Below are positions 59,947 to 64,000 of a stretch of 64,000 nt of DNA, in pieces (the first letter of the stretch is position 1; the number at the start of each line of letters is the position of its first letter). The stretch spans positions 248,001 to 312,000 of the forward strand of contig NZ_JAHBGF010000046.1 of NCBI RefSeq assembly GCF_018390695.1, written 5' to 3'. The position numbers were made by a program, and so were the translations under genes. Below the pieces are notes generated by a model that was not told the origin of the DNA, ran no database searches, and was given only the letters and a program-made list of their open reading frames with translations. This DNA is from Ancylobacter sonchi. Its GTDB lineage: Bacteria > Pseudomonadota > Alphaproteobacteria > Rhizobiales > Xanthobacteraceae.

Positions 59947-60756
59947 ATGAACCGCCCCTCGCTCGGCCTGAAGGTCGCCGCTCTCGGCGGGCTGGCCTTC
60001 CTGCACATCCCGCTCCTGTTCATCCTGCTCTACGCCTTCACCACCGAGGAAAAGAGCTACGCCTTCCCGCCGCCGGGCTACACGCTGAAATGGTTCGGCG
60101 TGGTGTGGGGGCGGGCGGACATCTGGGCGGCGGTCGGGCTGTCGCTGAAGGTCGCCGCCATTGCCACGCTGATCGCGCTGGTGCTGGGCACGCTGGCGGC
60201 GGGGGCGCTGGCGCGGGCGAGGTTCTTCGGCCGTGAGCCGATCTCGCTGCTGTTCGTGCTGCCCATCGCCTTGCCGGGCATCGTCACCGGCATCGCGCTG
60301 CGCCAGGCCTTCGGGCTGATGGAGATCCCCTTCTCCTTCTGGACGATCGTGCTCGGCCATGCGACCTTCTGCATCGTCGTCGTCTACAACAATGCGGTGG
60401 CCCGCCTGCGGCGGCTGTCGCCCTCGCTCATCGAGGCGTCGATGGACCTCGGCGCCGATGCGTTCCAGACCTTCCGGCTTGTCGTGCTGCCCAATATCGG
60501 CACCGCGCTGCTCGCCGGCGGCATGCTCGCCTTCGCGCTGAGCTTCGACGAGGTGATCGTCACCACCTTCACCGCCGGCCAGCAATCGACGCTGCCGATC
60601 TGGATGCTGTCCGAGCTGATCCGCCCGCGCCAGCGGCCGGTCACCAATGTCGTCGCCGTCCTCGTCATCCTCGTCACCTTCCTGCCCATCCTTGCCGCCT
60701 ACTACCTCACCCGCGAGGGTGGAGGCGCGCGCGGGACGAATGCGGCCGGCAAATAG
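59947..60756 (+). CDS. Polyamine-type ABC permease (YdcV/PotC-like)
   Basis: A 269-residue second permease with six hydrophobic segments. The EAA loop is [52 protein letters not shown] is the PotC-type signature. GGGAGGG precedes the start. It is followed 12 bases later by the aldehyde dehydrogenase gene. Confidence 0.87.
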   Translation: MNRPSLGLKVAALGGLAFLHIPLLFILLYAFTTEEKSYAFPPPGYTLKWFGVVWGRADIWAAVGLSLKVAAIATLIALVLGTLAAGALARARFFGREPISLLFVLPIALPGIVTGIALRQAFGLMEIPFSFWTIVLGHATFCIVVVYNNAVARLRRLSPSLIEASMDLGADAFQTFRLVVLPNIGTALLAGGMLAFALSFDEVIVTTFTAGQQSTLPIWMLSELIRPRQRPVTNVVAVLVILVTFLPILAAYYLTREGGGARGTNAAGK

Positions 60757-60768
60757 GGAGTAGCCCGC

Positions 60769-62220
60769 ATGACCGTCGCTTTCGATACCGAGATGCTGAT
60801 CGGCTCCGCCTTCGTCGCCGGCACCGAGACGCCGGAGACGGTGCTGAATCCGAAGACCGAGGCGACGCTGGTCGAGCTGCCGGAGGCCTCCGCCGACCAG
60901 ATCGACGCGGCGGTGAACGCGGCCGAGAAGGCCTTCGCCGGCTGGGCGCGTACCACCCCGGCGGAGCGCTCCTATCTGCTGCTCAAGCTTGCCGACCGTA
61001 TCGAGGCGGAGGCGGAGAGCTTCGCGACCCTCGAGGCGCTGAATTGCGGCAAGCCGCGCCACGCGGTGCTGCGCGACGAGATCCCCGGCGTGGTCGACTG
61101 CTTCCGCTTCTTCGCCGGCGCGGTGCGTACCCAGCATGGCATGGTGGCGGGCGAATATCTTGCCGGCCATACCTCGATGATCCGCCGCGACCCGATCGGC
61201 GTCGTCGCCTCCATCGCGCCGTGGAACTATCCGCTGATGATGGCGGCGTGGAAGCTCGCCCCGGCACTGGCGGGCGGCAATACCGTCGTCATCAAGCCCT
61301 CCGAGCAGACGCCGCTCACCGCTCTGAAGCTCGCCCGGCTCATCGCCGACATCTTCCCGGAAGGGGTGGTGAACGTGGTGGTCGGGCGCGGCGAGAGCGT
61401 CGGCAATGCGCTGATCAATCATCCCAAGGTGGCGATGGTCTCGCTCACCGGCGACATCGCCACCGGCAAGAAGGTGCTCACCGCGGCGGCGAAGAGCGTG
61501 AAGCGCACCCATCTCGAACTCGGCGGCAAGGCGCCGGTCATCGTGTTCGACGATGCCGACATCGCCGAGGTGGTCGAGGGGGTGAAGGCGTTCGGCTACT
61601 ACAATGCGGGGCAGGACTGCACCGCCGCCTGCCGGATCTACGCGGCTGACAAGGTGTACGACAACCTCGTCGCCGATCTCGCCTCCGCCGTGTCGGGTCT
61701 GAAGTTCGCCTCGGCCAATGACGAGGAGAACGACATCGGCCCGCTGATCTCCGCCCGCCAGCGCGCCCGTGTCGCCTCCTTCGTCGAGCGAGCCTCCGAG
61801 CTCGGCCATATCGAGATCGCCACTGGCGGCAAGGTGGCCGGCGACCCCGCGACCGGCAAAGGCTTCTTCTACCAGCCGACGGTGGTGGCGGGCGCGCTGC
61901 AATCGGACGAGATCGTCCGGCGCGAGGTGTTCGGCCCGGTGGTATCGGTCACGCGTTTCTCGGATGTCGAGGACGCCGTCGCCTGGGCGAATGACAGCGA
62001 CTACGGCCTCGCCTCGTCGGTGTGGACCAAGGATATCTCCCGCGGCATGGCGACGGCGGCTCGGCTGCAATATGGCTGCACCTGGGTGAACTGCCATTTC
62101 ATGCTGGTGAGCGAGATGCCGCATGGCGGCCTGAAGCAGTCCGGCTACGGCAAGGACCTCTCCGCCTATGCGCTGGAGGACTACACCGTCGTGCGCCACG
62201 TCATGGTGAAGAATGGCTGA
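60769..62220 (+). CDS. patD: Gamma-aminobutyraldehyde dehydrogenase (PatD/YdcW-like)
   Basis: A 483-residue NAD(P)-dependent dehydrogenase. Catalytic Cys284 ([11 protein letters not shown]) and Glu250 ([13 protein letters not shown]) are present, with [24 protein letters not shown] for cofactor binding. Overall it resembles YdcW/PatD, which oxidises the aldehyde from putrescine transamination to GABA; betaine-aldehyde dehydrogenases are the nearest alternative. Last gene of an operon with the same gene order as E. coli ydcSTUVW. Confidence 0.83.
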   Translation: MTVAFDTEMLIGSAFVAGTETPETVLNPKTEATLVELPEASADQIDAAVNAAEKAFAGWARTTPAERSYLLLKLADRIEAEAESFATLEALNCGKPRHAVLRDEIPGVVDCFRFFAGAVRTQHGMVAGEYLAGHTSMIRRDPIGVVASIAPWNYPLMMAAWKLAPALAGGNTVVIKPSEQTPLTALKLARLIADIFPEGVVNVVVGRGESVGNALINHPKVAMVSLTGDIATGKKVLTAAAKSVKRTHLELGGKAPVIVFDDADIAEVVEGVKAFGYYNAGQDCTAACRIYAADKVYDNLVADLASAVSGLKFASANDEENDIGPLISARQRARVASFVERASELGHIEIATGGKVAGDPATGKGFFYQPTVVAGALQSDEIVRREVFGPVVSVTRFSDVEDAVAWANDSDYGLASSVWTKDISRGMATAARLQYGCTWVNCHFMLVSEMPHGGLKQSGYGKDLSAYALEDYTVVRHVMVKNG

Positions 62221-62312
62221 GAACGCTTAGCCGGCTGGTGCGCGGATGCCTCTCCGCCTGTAGGATCGCTGCGCCGCTGTCGCGGCCCGTCGATCCGATC
62301 GTGGGGGTCCTC

Positions 62313-63242
62313 ATGTCGTCCGCCTTCTTGTCCTTGCGCCTGTGGTTCGCCGCCTTCGTCCTGCTCGCCGGCCTGCTGCCGGCGGAAGCCGAGCCAGTCG
62401 ATGCGACGCCCCGCATTGCCGTGCTGTGCGCCTTCGAGCCGGAATGGCGGGCCCTGCGCGCCATCGCGACCCATATGGAGGACCACAGCTACAAGGGCGT
62501 CCCCATCGTGACCGGCGAGATCGAGGGCAAGCCAGTGGTTCTGGCGATGACCGGGGTGAGCATGGTCAACGCCGCCATGACCACCCAGATGACGCTCGAC
62601 CGCTACAACGTCACCCGCATCGTGGTCTCCGGCATCGCCGGCGGCGTCGACCCGTCGCTGAACATCGGCGACATCGCGGTGCCGGCGCGCTGGGGCCAGT
62701 ATCTCGACGTGATCCTGGCGCGTGAGACGCCGCAGGGCTTCAAGCTGCCGTCGGACGACACGCCGGAATTCGCCAATTTCGGCATGATCTTCCCGCGCGG
62801 CGTGCGGGTGTTCCGCGAAGGCCAGGCAAGCTCGCCCCGGCAATTCTGGTTCGACGTCGATCCCGCCCTGCTCGAGGTCGCCCGCAAGACCGAGGCGGAA
62901 ACCGACAACCAGCTTCAGCGCTGCAACGGTGCCAATGTGTGCCTGATGAAGCCACCGCGCGTGCGGGTCGGTGGCAGCGGGGTGTCGGGCACCGCCTTCG
63001 TCGATAATGCCGCCTTCCGCAGCTACACCTTCAATACCTTCAAGGCGCAGGTGCTGGACATGGAAAGCGCCGCTATCGCCCATGTGGCGACCACCAACGA
63101 CGTGCCGTTCATCGTCTTCCGCGCGCTGTCGGATCTCGCGGGCGGCGGGCCGGGCGAGAACGAGATGCATGTCTTCATGGATCTGGCGGCGAATAATTCC
63201 GCAGCGGTGATGCGGACCTTCCTCAAGGCTCTGCCGGATTGA
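62313..63242 (+). CDS. Exported nucleoside phosphorylase/MTA-SAH nucleosidase-like protein
   Basis: A 309-residue protein with a Sec signal peptide (LRLWFAAFVLLAGLLPAEA) and a PNP/UDP phosphorylase-fold domain: IAVLCAFEPEWRALRAI, TGVSMVNAAMTTQM, VVSGIAGGVDPSLNIGDIAVP and the purine-binding VLDMESAAIAHVATTNDVPFIVFRALSD. MTA/SAH nucleosidases are normally cytoplasmic; an exported version with a 50-residue insert (PEFANFGMIFPRGVRV to CNGANVCLMKPP) is a distinct subgroup. It may salvage nucleosides in the periplasm. The real substrate is unknown. Confidence 0.75.
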   Translation: MSSAFLSLRLWFAAFVLLAGLLPAEAEPVDATPRIAVLCAFEPEWRALRAIATHMEDHSYKGVPIVTGEIEGKPVVLAMTGVSMVNAAMTTQMTLDRYNVTRIVVSGIAGGVDPSLNIGDIAVPARWGQYLDVILARETPQGFKLPSDDTPEFANFGMIFPRGVRVFREGQASSPRQFWFDVDPALLEVARKTEAETDNQLQRCNGANVCLMKPPRVRVGGSGVSGTAFVDNAAFRSYTFNTFKAQVLDMESAAIAHVATTNDVPFIVFRALSDLAGGGPGENEMHVFMDLAANNSAAVMRTFLKALPD

Positions 63243-63395
63243 GCCGGCCGCTTGTGGTATGATCGGCACGGTCCTCGATGAAGTGATCGTTCTCCTGCGA
63301 ATATGACGAAGTTTTAAGTTGGAACTTGCGGAGAGTTCGGCACTGTCGGTCGCTTGGCGTCATTTTGCGGCGCAGTGACGAACGAGGGAAGCTGT

Positions 63396-64000
63396 ATGCG
63401 ACGCGTGACGGGCCTGCTTCTATGTCTGGCCGTGCTGGCGGGAGCGGGAGCGCTCGCCCATCGGCAGGGATGGATCGCGAGTGGCCTGTCCGCCGTGAAG
63501 GGCGAGGCCCGCGCCGCCCCCGAGGCGCGCCCGGCTCCCCGCATCCCGGTCGAGGTCGCTGCCGCCCGTAAGGAACAAGTTACCGCCGACATCCGCTCGA
63601 TCGGCACGCTGCAATCGGACGAGTCGGTCAAACTCGCCGGTGAGGTTGCCGGCCGGATCGAGAAGATCAACTTCAGGGAAGGCGAGCATGTGCAAGCCGG
63701 CGACGCGCTGGTGCAGCTCGACGCTGCGCTGGTCAGGGCGTCGCTGGAGGAGACCGAGGCGCGGCTCGAACTCGCCAAGGCCAATTTCGAGCGCGCCCAA
63801 CGGCTGCAGCAGAGTGGCTCCGGTACCGCGCGGGCGCTCGACGAGGCGAAGGCCGAGCTCAACACCTCCTCGGCACTGATCGATTCGCAGAAGGTGCAGA
63901 TTGCCAAGCATACCATCGGCGCGCCGTTCGACGGTGTCGTCGGCCTGCGCTCGGTGTCGGTCGGTGCCTATGTCCCGGTCGGCACCGCGCTGGTGAACCT
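63396..64000 (+). CDS. RND efflux periplasmic adaptor (HlyD/MexA family), 5' part
   Basis: The first 201 codons of a membrane-fusion protein; it runs off the right edge. An N-terminal signal or anchor segment (LLLCLAVLAGAGALA) is followed by the lipoyl half-motif SVKLAGEVAGRIEKINFREGEHVQAGDALVQLD, an alpha-helical hairpin (SLEETEARLELAKANFERAQRLQQSG) and the second half IGAPFDGVVGLRSVSVGAYVPVG. Such proteins link an RND pump in the inner membrane with an outer-membrane channel. CGAGGGAA precedes the start. The pump gene is expected just outside the window. Confidence 0.87.
   Translation, partial: MRRVTGLLLCLAVLAGAGALAHRQGWIASGLSAVKGEARAAPEARPAPRIPVEVAAARKEQVTADIRSIGTLQSDESVKLAGEVAGRIEKINFREGEHVQAGDALVQLDAALVRASLEETEARLELAKANFERAQRLQQSGSGTARALDEAKAELNTSSALIDSQKVQIAKHTIGAPFDGVVGLRSVSVGAYVPVGTALVN

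Noticed and set aside
59926-62199. 757-codon open frame on the minus strand opposite permease and dehydrogenase genes
   Set aside because: It spans two real genes on the other strand and contains no family motif.
1-64000. CRISPR array, prophage, integrative element or tRNA genes
   Set aside because: No regularly spaced repeats, phage or integrase genes, or cloverleaf-like sequences were recognised, and gene content is uniform in composition except for minor AT-rich promoter gaps.

Overview
The window is about 68% G+C and carries alphaproteobacterial gene families throughout: a NadQ-type NAD regulator, a PccR-type propionate regulator, BioMNY biotin uptake, a SoxBDAG-like flavoenzyme complex, and a tandem glycine riboswitch. 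The whole suggests a Hyphomicrobiales (Rhizobiales) chromosome, perhaps a metabolically versatile Xanthobacteraceae-like organism. That placement is inference. No rRNA, tRNA, CRISPR array, prophage or insertion sequence was recognised.

Left part (1-21.9 kb). The 5' end of propionyl-CoA carboxylase beta (pccB) is divergent from its probable regulator PccR. Then comes a C1/methylamine region, almost all on the minus strand. It holds gamma-glutamylmethylamide synthetase (gmaS), the three N-methylglutamate synthase subunits (mgsCBA), a cupin regulator with a perfect operator, folD, purU, and a four-subunit flavoenzyme complex (mgdDCBA, usually annotated as sarcosine oxidase soxGADB) with a divergent LysR regulator. 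Together these genes would form a full route: methylamine -> gamma-glutamylmethylamide -> N-methylglutamate -> methylene-tetrahydrofolate -> formyl-tetrahydrofolate -> formate. A soluble transhydrogenase, an MFS symporter and a Tat-exported FAD oxidase sit between the two halves.

Middle (21.9-41.8 kb). An orphan KAS/ACP gene pair is followed by an exported beta-glucosidase, a GntP-type permease and a secreted GH5 glucanase. Next are CsoR with two near-identical operators and a Cys/His-rich copper ATPase, and a tandem pair of fucosyltransferase-like paralogues. A glycine riboswitch lies upstream of a DadA-type dehydrogenase, with a decayed copy of the dadA 3' end nearby. The nadABC operon has two upstream dyads, and its probable regulator NadQ is encoded 2 kb away. 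A GT2 glycosyltransferase and a GNAT acetyltransferase lie between them.

Right part (41.8-64 kb). An aldo/keto reductase is followed by bioMNY, translationally coupled to an acyl-CoA ligase, then a GlpR-like regulator, a bestrophin, a CitA-like symporter, an aldo/keto reductase/adenine deaminase pair, a PlsC acyltransferase coupled to a ferredoxin reductase, and a RibD-C/DHFR-like reductase. A LysR gene precedes an operon laid out like E. coli ydcSTUVW (polyamine-type ABC importer plus gamma-aminobutyraldehyde dehydrogenase). An ATCGG-N5-CCGAT dyad occurs both at the LysR gene and before that operon. The window ends with an exported nucleosidase-like protein and the 5' part of an RND efflux adaptor.
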